DNA from: Bradyrhizobium ontarionense
GTDB lineage: Bacteria; Pseudomonadota; Alphaproteobacteria; Rhizobiales; Xanthobacteraceae
Length of the DNA: 64,000 bases
Assembly (NCBI RefSeq): GCF_021088345.1
Contig: NZ_CP088156.1
Location: 8,175,001-8,239,000 of the forward strand
Direction: 5' to 3'
Position numbers and translations under genes: made by a program
Shown: positions 24,941-32,986 of the stretch, one piece after another
How the letters are laid out: the number at the start of each line of letters is the position of its first letter
Numbering within the stretch: the stretch's first letter is position 1
The notes under the pieces: generated by a model
The model's input: the letters and a program-made list of their open reading frames with translations, nothing else
What the model was told of the DNA's origin: nothing
Databases searched by the model: none

Positions 24941-25763
24941 ATGGCTCTCAGTGAACTGCAGAGAGCCATCCTGCGCGTTCTGGCAAAGCATCGTTCGGAC
25001 AGCAGCTATTTGGCCAGGGGACTGATCCTCAACAAGGATTGGCCCCGTCGATCCGACGATATCGATATCTTCCACGACGCAGACGAACAGGTCACCGACG
25101 CGGCGAATCTCGACATCGCAGCTCTGAATGCCGCGGGCTTCAAAGTGCACCGGGATTTCATCATTTACGGATGTGTCGACGCGACTGTGTCCGACGGCTC
25201 GGACTCGACGGTGATCCAATGGTTCGCCGAAACGAAGCTTCGCTTCTTTCCGCTGGTCAGGGATGACGAGTGGGGGGGCACGGCTTCACCAGGCCGATCT
25301 CGCCGTCAACAACGTGCTCGCGGTGTCCGGTCGATCGAAGGCGCGTGACATCGCAGACCTCGTGGCGATCGGGCGTCAGTACTGTCCGATCGGCCCCCTC
25401 GTTCTTGCTGCGGCCGGCAAGCCGCCAAACTTCTCCCCGCAGCGGATCGTCGATGAAATGCGTCGGCATACGCGTTCCATCCCTGCAGATGAGTTTGCCG
25501 CTGTCAGAGGACTTCCAGACGCGTGGACAGCGGCGTTCATCCGCGAGGAGGCGCTGGTCATGCTCGACGCGGCTGAGCGGTATGTGCTGGGCAGCTCTCC
25601 CGATCTCGTGGGACTTCTTGCCTCGACGTCGGATGGCACGCCGACCGAAATCGATGACGCCAATCGCGGCGATGTGGTGCTGCGAAAGGCGACCGACGAG
25701 CCCGAGGTCATTGCTGCGCCTGCCGGCTTCACTGCGATCGACTGGTCTCCCGGCCGTCCTTGA
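24941..25763 (+). pseudogene. AbiEii-like nucleotidyltransferase, frameshifted
   Basis: Two overlapping frames make one protein. The first (from ATG 24941) has RSDDIDIFHDADEQV, the paired-Asp motif of nucleotidyltransferases, and runs to KLRFFPLVRDDEW. The second continues ARLHQADLAVNNVLAVSGRS then KARDIADLVAIG, the usual C-terminal helix of AbiEii/DUF1814-type proteins. The break is at seven G at 25272-25278: with six G the frame reads DDEWGARLHQAD without interruption. It is a real inactivation, slippage at the G-run, or a sequencing error. The restored product would be about 273 residues. Confidence 0.75.
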
Positions 25764-25787
25764 AGTCACGCGGAGCTCCCAAGACGA

Positions 25788-25824
25788 ACACGGCCTCCGG
25801 CAGGGGAGCTACCGGAGGCCGTGT
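25788..25824. terminator. Long hairpin after the nucleotidyltransferase gene
   Basis: Perfect 12-bp stem CACGGCCTCCGG (25789-25800) and CCGGAGGCCGTG (25812-25823) with an 11-nt loop, 25 bp past the stop at 25763. No T-run follows, so termination is plausible but not certain. The rest of 25825-26088 has no gene; it holds a short GC palindrome at 25948-25967 (CCCTCCCCG-ca-CGGGGAGGG). Confidence 0.5.
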
Positions 25825-26088
25825 ATACATCACCCGCTGCGCCTAGGTTCGCATTGGGCAATGTGGGAGCTCGTTTTCAGGAGAAGGGCGGCGGCTGCGG
25901 GGGTATTCGCAATGACCGATGTCGCGCTCGGCCAACCCTTGTCCTGACCCTCCCCGCACGGGGAGGGATTTCCATTGTGGTCTCTTCTGTCCTCGTTCCA
26001 GACTGCCGACCTGCGACGAGATCGCGGGGCGGCGGTTTTCTAGGCGACTGGGCGTGATCCGCCCGGTCTTGCGATGCTGATCTCCGCT

Positions 26089-26868
26089 TCAGAACGGCAG
26101 CAGGATGTCCATCACCTGCTGGCCGTAGCGCGGCTGCTGTACGTCCGTGATCTGGCCGCGGCCGCCATAGGAGATGCGGGCCTGGGCGATCTTGGTCGAG
26201 TCGATCGTGTTGTCGCTCTGGATGTCCTCGGGCCGCACGATGCCGGCCACGATCAGCTCACGGACCTCGTAATTGACCCGGATCTCCTGCTTGCCCTCGA
26301 CGACCAGATTGCCGTTCGGCAGCACCTGGGTCACGACCGCGGCGACGCTGGTGGTCAAGGACTCCGAGCGCTGGATGGTGCCCTTGCCGTCGGAGGACGA
26401 GGTGCCGTCGGCGGTCAGGATGCGGCCGGGCAGAATATTCTTGCCGGTGGCGCCGAGCGTCTTCGAGCCGACGAAATCGGTGATCCCTGAGTCTTCCTTG
26501 TTGGTGCGGCTGCGCTGGGTCTCGTTGGCGATGTTGGCCTTGTCGGAGATGCTGACCGTGACGGTCAGGAGGTCGCCGACCTGATGCGCGCGCTGGTCCT
26601 TGAAGAAGGCGCGCGAGCCGTTGCGCCACAGCGAGTTCGGAGCATACGACACCGTCTCGGGCTTGGGCATCGGCATCTGCACCGGCTTGTAGCCCGGCTG
26701 CGTGGTCGGGTTGTCGATCTCCGTCAGCTTCGGTTTCTCGCCGATCTGCGACAGCCGGTCGATCGAGGAGCAGCCGCCTGCGAAGCTCAGCACGGCGAAG
26801 GATACCGAGACCAATGCGGCCCGCCGCAAGCCGGAAGAGGTCTGCGCATCAAACTTGAACATCGACAT
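26089..26868 (-). CDS. flgH: Flagellar L-ring protein FlgH
   Basis: 259 residues. An N-terminal lipoprotein signal (AVLSFAGGCSS, Cys near residue 33) is followed by the FlgH core: SLWRNGSRAFFKDQRAHQVG, DLLTVTVSISDKANIANET and KQEIRVNYEVRELIVAGIVR. It forms the ring around the rod in the outer membrane. Last gene of the minus-strand operon flgF-flgG-flgA-flgH, 5 bp after flgA. Confidence 0.96.
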   Translation of the reverse strand: MSMFKFDAQTSSGLRRAALVSVSFAVLSFAGGCSSIDRLSQIGEKPKLTEIDNPTTQPGYKPVQMPMPKPETVSYAPNSLWRNGSRAFFKDQRAHQVGDLLTVTVSISDKANIANETQRSRTNKEDSGITDFVGSKTLGATGKNILPGRILTADGTSSSDGKGTIQRSESLTTSVAAVVTQVLPNGNLVVEGKQEIRVNYEVRELIVAGIVRPEDIQSDNTIDSTKIAQARISYGGRGQITDVQQPRYGQQVMDILLPF

Positions 26869-26873
26869 GAAAC

Positions 26874-27944
26874 TTACTCGGCTTTCGTGGTGGCGGAGGC
26901 GGGCAGGCGGCTGGCGACGGCGACGGGGGCTGCGATCTCCGCCTCCGAGGTCTGCTGAGGTTTGGCGCCGCCCACGGTGTCGACCGTGACCTGGCCGCGC
27001 CCGGTGACGCGGCCGCTGACCGTGCGCTTGGACTGCAGGTTGAGCACGCTGACGACGTCGCCCTCGGTGCCCGATTCCAGCGCCTTGCCGCGCGTCGTGA
27101 GATAGATGCCCGCGGTCTGGTAGATGAGCGTGACGGCCTGGTCGCGCTGCACGAGGTCGGGCTTGCTCAGGTCGGTGGTCTTCAGCGCCTGGCCGGCACG
27201 GATCGCGCGGCGCATCTGCATGCCGACCGCGAGCTCGCGCGAGGCGGGCTCGGCGCCGCCGAGCTCGGCGCGCGACCGCCGCTCGGTCTGCAGGTCTCCG
27301 GAGCGGATCAGCTCGTTGCGCTCGATGTTGCGGGTCAGGACCGATACGTCGACCGTCTCGATCGCCGTGCCCGTGTAGCGCAGCCGGACCGGGGTCGTGC
27401 CGTTGGCATAGCCGAGCTCGAGGGTGACGTCGAAGCGGCCGCTGCGCGGATCGAAGCGCACCGCTGTCGGGGCGAGCGTGCCGCTGATGGCCGCGTCGAA
27501 TTTCAGATCCTGCACCGACTGGTCGAAGCTGATGCTGAGGCTGGCGGCGTCGCCGAGCCCGTTGCGATGCTCGAGCGCCTGGGCCACCGCGGTGCCGACC
27601 TCCTTGGCGTCGATCGCGCGGGCGAGCCGGGTCACCGCGACCTCCTTGATGTCGCGGACTTCGACGCCGATGACCTGGTGACTGCGCAAGGTCGCGATCA
27701 CCTGCGCGGCCGGCAGCACGCCGGTTGTGCCGAGATCGGGCGCGCGGTAGACGGCGACGTTGGCCGCCGCGCCGGCATTCTCGATCAGGTCGCCGACGCG
27801 GACGATGTCGCCGCTGACGCTGACGGTTGAGCGCAGCACGGGGGCCTTGATCTGGTCGTCGGCCTCGCCGGCCATCGCCGACATGGCGGTCGAGGCGAGC
27901 AGGGCGGCGGCCAGAAGCAGTGGGCGGGCGGAGCGGGTCATCAT
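26874..27944 (-). CDS. flgA: P-ring assembly chaperone FlgA
   Basis: 356 residues, the long alphaproteobacterial form. A signal peptide (PLLLAAALLASTAMSAMAG) precedes an N-terminal region with VSVSGDIVRVGDLIENAG and the C-terminal SAF-like FlgA domain (RNIERNELIRSGDLQTERRS, RRAIRAGQALKTTDL, QRDQAVTLIYQ). FlgA guides FlgI assembly in the periplasm. It lies between flgG and flgH on the same strand. Confidence 0.93.
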   Translation of the reverse strand: MMTRSARPLLLAAALLASTAMSAMAGEADDQIKAPVLRSTVSVSGDIVRVGDLIENAGAAANVAVYRAPDLGTTGVLPAAQVIATLRSHQVIGVEVRDIKEVAVTRLARAIDAKEVGTAVAQALEHRNGLGDAASLSISFDQSVQDLKFDAAISGTLAPTAVRFDPRSGRFDVTLELGYANGTTPVRLRYTGTAIETVDVSVLTRNIERNELIRSGDLQTERRSRAELGGAEPASRELAVGMQMRRAIRAGQALKTTDLSKPDLVQRDQAVTLIYQTAGIYLTTRGKALESGTEGDVVSVLNLQSKRTVSGRVTGRGQVTVDTVGGAKPQQTSEAEIAAPVAVASRLPASATTKAE

Positions 27945-27963
27945 TGTGATCTCCCTTCGGGCC

Positions 27964-28752
27964 TCAGCGGAACAGCGCCGTGGTCGATTGCAGCATCTGG
28001 TCGGCGGCGGAGATGACCTTGGCGTTCATCTCATAGGCGCGCTGGGCGGCGATCAGCTCGCTCATCTCGCTGACGACGTCGACATTGGCCTGCTCCAGGC
28101 TGCCTTGGGTGATGCTGCCCAGACCATCCTGGTTGGCGATGCCATCCTGCGGCGCGCCGGAGGAGGGCGTGTCGGTGAACTGGTTGTTGCCGACCGGCTG
28201 CAGGCCGGCCTTGTTGATGAAGCGGGTGACCTGGAGCTGGCCGATGATGTTCGAGGTGGTCGAGCCCGGCAGCGTGACCGAGATCTGGCCCTGCGCGTTC
28301 ACCGTGATGCCCGACGCGTTCTGCGGGATCGTGATCGTCGGCTGCACCGGGTTGCCTTGCGCCGTGACGATGCGGCCCTGATTGTCCATCTGGAAGGTGC
28401 CGTCGCGGGTGTACTGGAAGGTGCCGTCGGGCATCAGGACCTTGAAGAAGCCCTCGCCCGTGATCGCGAGGTCGAGATCGTTGCCGGTCTGCGACAGCGT
28501 GCCTTGCGTCATCGAGCGTGGCGTGCCGACGGTCTTGACGCCGCCGCCGATGTCGACGCCCACGGGCAGGATCGTGCCCTGGTCCGAGGACTGCGCGCCG
28601 ACCCGGCGTACGTGCTCGTAGATCAGGTCCTGGAACGCCGCCGTCTGCTTCTTGAAGCCGGTCGTGCGGAGGTTGGCGATGTTGTTGGAGATCACCTGAA
28701 CGTTGAGTTCCTGTGCCGCCATTCCGGTTGCCGCGGTGTGAAGCGCCTGCAT
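27964..28752 (-). CDS. flgG: Distal rod protein FlgG
   Basis: 262 residues, standard. N-terminal MQALHTAATGMAAQELNVQV with ISNNIANLRTTGFKK is the rod/hook signature, TGEGFFKVLMPDGTFQYTRD is the core, and the C-terminus (EQANVDVVSEMSELIAAQRA) packs with the N-terminus in the rod. Exported by the flagellar type III system. Starts 28 bp after flgF. Confidence 0.97.
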   Translation of the reverse strand: MQALHTAATGMAAQELNVQVISNNIANLRTTGFKKQTAAFQDLIYEHVRRVGAQSSDQGTILPVGVDIGGGVKTVGTPRSMTQGTLSQTGNDLDLAITGEGFFKVLMPDGTFQYTRDGTFQMDNQGRIVTAQGNPVQPTITIPQNASGITVNAQGQISVTLPGSTTSNIIGQLQVTRFINKAGLQPVGNNQFTDTPSSGAPQDGIANQDGLGSITQGSLEQANVDVVSEMSELIAAQRAYEMNAKVISAADQMLQSTTALFR

Positions 28753-28780
28753 GTCACGTCTCCTTCAAGGTCTGTCGCGG

Positions 28781-29545
28781 TCAGGCCGGAACGTCGGCGA
28801 GTTTCTCGATCGCGTTCTTGCGCAGGTCGCTTTGGACCTGCAGCATGTTGGCGACCTGGGTGTAGGCACGCATCACTTCGACCATCTTGCTCATCTCGCC
28901 GACCGCACTCACGTTCGACTTCTCGATGTAGCCCTGCTGGATGGTCGACTTGATATCCGGCTGCGGCGTGACGCCGCCGGCCGCCGCATAGAGGTTGTTG
29001 CCCTGCTTCTGCGCCTGTTGCGGATCGGCGAAGCCGACGAGGCGGAGCTTGCCGCGAATCGAATCGACGCGATTGACGCCCTCGACCACGGTGACGGTGC
29101 CGTCCGGGGAAATGTTGATGTCGTGGTCGGTCGGCTGGAATACGATCGGGCCGCTGGTGCCGAGCACCGGGTCACCTGCGGTCGTGACCAGCTGGCCGAG
29201 ATTGTTCATGTGCAGGTTGCCGTCGCGGGTGTAGCGCTCGCCGGCAGCGGTCTGCACGGCCAGGAAGCCGTCGCCGGCGACGGCGACGTCCAGCGCGTTG
29301 CCGGTATGCTGCATCGAGCCCTGCGAAAAGTCGCGATAGGTGCCGCGGTCCTGCACATACGAGACCTTGCGGGCGGCGCCCGGAAAATTGTCCTCATGCG
29401 CGCCGGAGGAGAGATACTCCTCGAACAGCTGCTGGTCGGCCTTGAAGCCGTTGGTATTGACGTTGGCAACGTTGTTGGCAACGACGTCGAGTTGCCGCTC
29501 CAGCACCATCTGCCGCGACAATCCGATGAGAAGCGCGTTCTCCAC
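28781..29545 (-). CDS. flgF: Proximal rod protein FlgF
   Basis: 254 residues. MENALLIGLSRQMVLERQLD, then ANNVANVNTNGFKADQQLF at the start, VAGDGFLAVQTAAGERYTRD in the middle, and SNVSAVGEMSKMVEVMRAY near the end identify a rod protein; the order flgF then flgG supports FlgF. First gene of flgF-flgG-flgA-flgH, with a sigma-54-like element about 116 bp upstream. Confidence 0.95.
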   Translation of the reverse strand: MENALLIGLSRQMVLERQLDVVANNVANVNTNGFKADQQLFEEYLSSGAHEDNFPGAARKVSYVQDRGTYRDFSQGSMQHTGNALDVAVAGDGFLAVQTAAGERYTRDGNLHMNNLGQLVTTAGDPVLGTSGPIVFQPTDHDINISPDGTVTVVEGVNRVDSIRGKLRLVGFADPQQAQKQGNNLYAAAGGVTPQPDIKSTIQQGYIEKSNVSAVGEMSKMVEVMRAYTQVANMLQVQSDLRKNAIEKLADVPA

Positions 29546-29660
29546 CGGTCGATCTCCCCTCTTAACGAATCCCGCTCACGGCGCCTCTCCCAAGGCGGTC
29601 TTGATCGGGTCTTCCAGAACCGTTCAGCTCTCCCAAGCCGGCGGGTTCGAAGGGGTTAGA

Positions 29661-29675
29661 GCGAATGCCGTGCCA
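29661..29675 (-). promoter_or_regulatory. Sigma-54-like promoter of flgF
   Basis: On minus TGGCACGGCATTCGC: GG-N10-GC spacing, almost the same 15 bases as before flgI. The flgF-fliL intergenic region (29546-29928) otherwise holds AT-rich sequence and the CtrA-like half site at 29804. Confidence 0.55.
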
Positions 29676-29803
29676 ACTCAGAAATATGTTTTAAATCAAT
29701 ATATTAGATTTTCATGGGCGGCCAAAACGCCCGGCAATAACGTCTCGTCAACCATAATTGCCCGGCAAGTTTTTCCCAGTGCCTTAACAAAAGAAAGCTT
29801 CCG

Positions 29804-29811
29804 TTAACCAT
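29804..29811 (+). promoter_or_regulatory. CtrA half site (TTAACCAT) upstream of fliL
   Basis: TTAACCAT is a known short form of the CtrA motif. Another TTAAC lies 16 bp upstream, but no TTAA-N7-TTAA spacing is present, so support is weaker than for the flgB or flagellin 3 boxes. Confidence 0.4.
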
Positions 29812-29928
29812 TGTTACCGTAGCGTTCCCTCAACAAGCGCAGATGCGCTGAGAGCGTTAGTTTCGCGTCATTTAGCTTTCTGGCGGCATCGGTTCGATTT
29901 CCCTCACTATTTCCGGGACCCGAAGGCC

Positions 29929-30423
29929 ATGGCTGAGAATGAAGGCGGAGCAGGCGATGGCGAAGAGCAAGCCGGCGCGCCGAAGGGCAAGCTCAAGCTG
30001 ATCATCATGATCGTCGGTGCGCTGGCGCTGCTCGGCGTCGGCGGCGCGGCCTATTTCTTCTTCTTCAGCCACAAGAACGACGAGCATCACGCCGAGGCGG
30101 CGCCGCCGCCGAAGCCGCCGGCTTTCGTCGAGGTGCCGGACCTCCTGGTCAACCTGGTCGGCAATCCCGGCGATCGCGTCCAGTATCTGAAGGTCAAGAT
30201 CGTGCTGGAGGTGAAGGAGGAGAAGCAGGTCGAAACGATCAAGCCGACCCTGCCGCGCGTCACCGACATCTTCCAGACCTATCTGCGGGAGCTCCGGCCG
30301 AGCGACCTCAACGGCTCGGCGGGCCTGTTCCGGCTCAAGGAGGAGCTGACCAAGCGGGTCAACGTCGCGCTGGCGCCAAACCAGGTCAGCGCGGTGCTGT
30401 TCAAGGAAATCGTGGTCCAGTAA
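29929..30423 (+). CDS. fliL: Flagellar basal body-associated protein FliL
   Basis: 164 residues. Short cytoplasmic start, one membrane helix (LIIMIVGALALLGVGGAAYF), then a periplasmic domain with VPDLLVNLVGNPGDRVQYLK, VKIVLEVKEEKQVETIKPTL and PNQVSAVLFKEIVVQ. FliL surrounds the stator at the motor and modulates torque. Divergent from flgF; fliM follows after 20 bp. Confidence 0.94.
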   Translation: MAENEGGAGDGEEQAGAPKGKLKLIIMIVGALALLGVGGAAYFFFFSHKNDEHHAEAAPPPKPPAFVEVPDLLVNLVGNPGDRVQYLKVKIVLEVKEEKQVETIKPTLPRVTDIFQTYLRELRPSDLNGSAGLFRLKEELTKRVNVALAPNQVSAVLFKEIVVQ

Positions 30424-30443
30424 GGCACGGAAGCTAGAAGATC

Positions 30444-31646
30444 ATGGCGGGCAACGATCCAGTCGACCAAGACGCGATAGCCGCACAATGGGAAGCCTCA
30501 CTCGATTCAGAGGATCCCGCGGAGGCCGCAGAAGCCGCAGCAGCGAACGAACTCACCGAATCGATGGCCCTGCAATGGGCCGCGATGGTCGAGGACGGCA
30601 GCCGCGATTTCGGCGCCACCAAGAACGGTGGCGAGCGGGTGCTGTCGCAGGAGGAGATCGACAATCTCCTCGGCTTCACCGCCGGCGAGGTCGTTCTCGA
30701 CGACCATTCCGGCATCCGTGCGATCATCGATTCGGCGATGGTCTCCTACGAACGTCTGCCGATGCTCGAAATCGTCTTCGACCGCCTGGTGCGGCTGATG
30801 ACGACCTCCTTGCGCAACTTCACTTCGGACAACGTCGAAGTCTCGCTCGACCGCATCACCTCGGTGCGCTTCGGCGACTACATGAACTCGATCCCGCTGC
30901 CGGCCGTGCTCTCGGTGTTCAAGGCGGAGGAGTGGGAGAATTTCGGGCTCGCCACCGTCGATTCGACCCTGATCTACTCGATCATCGACGTGCTGCTCGG
31001 CGGCCGCCGCGGCAACACCCAGCTGCGCGTCGAGGGCCGCCCCTACACGACGATCGAGACCAATCTCGTCAAGCGCCTGATCGAGGTCGTGCTGACCGAT
31101 GCCGAGCAGGCGTTCCGGCCGCTGTCGCCGGTCCGCTTCACGATCGACCGGCTCGAGACCAATCCACGTTTCGCCGCGATCAGCCGGCCCGCCAATGCCG
31201 CGATCCTGGTGAAGCTGCGGATCGACATGGAGGATCGCGGCGGCAATATCGAGCTGCTGCTGCCCTATGCGACCATCGAGCCGATCCGCCCGGTCCTGCT
31301 GCAGATGTTCATGGGCGAGAAGTTCGGCCGTGATCCGATCTGGGAAGGCCACTTCGCCACCGAGATCACCAAGGCCGAGATCGCCGTCGACGCGGTGCTC
31401 TACGAGGCTGACGTGCCGTTGAAGCAGCTGATGCGGCTCAAGGTCGGCGACACCTTGCCGCTCGACATCCGTCCCGACGCGCTGGTCACGGTCCGCTGCG
31501 GCAATACCATGCTGACGGAAGGGCGGATGGGCCGGGTCGGTGACCGCGTCGCGATCCGTGTCACCAAGAATTTGCGCAAGCCGAATACGACGCTTGCGAT
31601 GTTCGAAGGCTCTGAAGGCCAGAACAAGTTGATGGAGGCCCAATGA
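30444..31646 (+). CDS. fliM: Flagellar motor switch protein FliM
   Basis: 400 residues. LSQEEIDNLLGFTAGE is the N-terminal LSQxEIDxLL (CheY-P binding) motif, here preceded by about 65 acidic residues. The middle domain has YMNSIPLPAVLSVF and DVLLGGRRGNTQLR, and the C-terminal SpoA domain has LKVGDTLPLDIRPDALVTVR. The N-terminal extension before the CheY-binding motif is longer than in enteric FliM. Its stop overlaps the next ATG (ATGA). Confidence 0.96.
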   Translation: MAGNDPVDQDAIAAQWEASLDSEDPAEAAEAAAANELTESMALQWAAMVEDGSRDFGATKNGGERVLSQEEIDNLLGFTAGEVVLDDHSGIRAIIDSAMVSYERLPMLEIVFDRLVRLMTTSLRNFTSDNVEVSLDRITSVRFGDYMNSIPLPAVLSVFKAEEWENFGLATVDSTLIYSIIDVLLGGRRGNTQLRVEGRPYTTIETNLVKRLIEVVLTDAEQAFRPLSPVRFTIDRLETNPRFAAISRPANAAILVKLRIDMEDRGGNIELLLPYATIEPIRPVLLQMFMGEKFGRDPIWEGHFATEITKAEIAVDAVLYEADVPLKQLMRLKVGDTLPLDIRPDALVTVRCGNTMLTEGRMGRVGDRVAIRVTKNLRKPNTTLAMFEGSEGQNKLMEAQ

Positions 31647-32116
31647 ACCACTCGCTCGGATTGATCATCGAAAGCCTGGTGGCGGTCCTGCTGGTGCTCA
31701 CCATCGGGTACTGCATGCTGCTCAACGGGCGGCTGAAGCGGCTGAAGGCGGACGAGCATTCGCTGAAGGCCGTCATCGCGGAGCTGATCACCGCGACCGA
31801 GATCGCCGAACGCGCGATCGGCGGCCTCAAGCTCGCGGTGCGCGACGTCAACGACAATCTCGGCAATCAGCTCGCCGCCGCGACGCAGATGTCGGACCAG
31901 CTGAAGAAGCAGCTCGCCGAGAGCGACGGCGTGGTCCGCCGGCTGTCGCGGATCGCCAGCGCCGCGCGCCCCATCACCTCGCCTGACGCCGCGCCCGAGC
32001 CGGCACCGGCGCCGGCCATCACGGCCGAGCCTGTCCGCGTCTCCGGCGCCAAGGCGGTCGCCGCCGCGGCCCAGGCATTCTCCGAACGTCGAAGGACCGG
32101 TGGCCTTGCCGCATGA
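31643..32116 (+). CDS. DUF6468 flagellar-cluster membrane protein (PflI-like)
   Basis: 157 residues: one N-terminal membrane helix (LIIESLVAVLLVLTIGYCML), a coiled-coil segment (LKADEHSLKAVIAELITATE, GNQLAAATQMSDQLKKQLAE), then an Ala/Pro-rich tail. It overlaps fliM and the next gene by 4 bp each (ATGA), so translation is coupled. Bitopic proteins of this kind follow fliM in many alphaproteobacteria; Caulobacter PflI, involved in flagellar positioning, may be the counterpart, but that link is from memory of gene order. Confidence 0.75.
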   Translation: MNHSLGLIIESLVAVLLVLTIGYCMLLNGRLKRLKADEHSLKAVIAELITATEIAERAIGGLKLAVRDVNDNLGNQLAAATQMSDQLKKQLAESDGVVRRLSRIASAARPITSPDAAPEPAPAPAITAEPVRVSGAKAVAAAAQAFSERRRTGGLAA

Positions 32117-32883
32117 ATGCGTTCCGTAACATACGTGTCATCCCAGTCGTTCTGATCGCGGTCGCGTGCCTCGCGGTGCTGAAGGTGGCCGGCCTCGTCA
32201 TCGATGGCGGCTACGTGTTCGACTACAATCCGCAGTCCGGCAAGCGCTCCTGGGCGCAGGAGAATCTCGGCTTCCCGGGCCGCGAGGACAATGACCTCGT
32301 CACCGGCTCGACCCATGGCGAGCCGAAGGAGAAGAAGGAGGAAGCGCCCAAGCCGGCCGCCCCGGCCACCAAGCCGGACGGCGTCGTGATCAAGCCGGAG
32401 GAGAACCAGCAGCAGGTGTCGCCGGCGGAGAAGGCGATCCTCGAGCGGCTGCAGTCGCGCCGCCAGGAGCTCGAGGCGCGCGCCCGCGAGATCGACATCC
32501 GCGAGAGCCTGTTGCGCGCGGCCGAGCAGCGCATCCAGTCCAAGACCGAGGAGATGAAGGCGATCGAGGGCCGCATCTCGTCCGCACAGAGCGCCAAGAG
32601 CGAAGCCGACAACGCCCGCTTCAAGAGCATCGTCACGATGTACGAGGGCATGAAGCCGAAGGATGCCGCCAAGGTGTTCGACCGGCTCGACATGTCGGTG
32701 CTGCTCGAGATCGCCTCGCAGATCGCCCCGCGCAAGATGTCGGACATTCTCGGCCTGATGACGCCGGAAGCCGCCGAGCGGCTCACCGTCGAGCTCGCGC
32801 GCCGGGCCGGCGCCGACAGGTCGGAAGCGAGCGTCGAGCTGCCGAAGATCGAAGGCAAGATCGTGCCGCTGAAGACCAATTGA
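32113..32883 (+). CDS. MotE-like protein with MgtE N-terminal-type domain
   Basis: 256 residues. N-terminal signal anchor (VIPVVLIAVACLAVLKVAGL), a Lys/Glu/Pro linker, a long coiled coil (RLQSRRQELEARAREIDIRE), and a C-terminal MgtE-N-like domain (MYEGMKPKDAAKVFDRLDMS, ILGLMTPEAAERLTVELARR). Proteins of this layout, including rhizobial MotE (chaperone for MotC), lie in flagellar clusters and work in the periplasm. Third in the fliL-fliM-DUF6468 chain, coupled by ATGA. Confidence 0.8.
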   Translation: MNAFRNIRVIPVVLIAVACLAVLKVAGLVIDGGYVFDYNPQSGKRSWAQENLGFPGREDNDLVTGSTHGEPKEKKEEAPKPAAPATKPDGVVIKPEENQQQVSPAEKAILERLQSRRQELEARAREIDIRESLLRAAEQRIQSKTEEMKAIEGRISSAQSAKSEADNARFKSIVTMYEGMKPKDAAKVFDRLDMSVLLEIASQIAPRKMSDILGLMTPEAAERLTVELARRAGADRSEASVELPKIEGKIVPLKTN

Positions 32884-32986
32884 ACCGCATGTTTAATGAG
32901 CCCTTAAACGCCGGTCGCTAGACTTCCGGCATGGCGGGGCAGGCGTATCCGCCGAGTTACGGATATCGAACTGGAAGCTTGTGACC

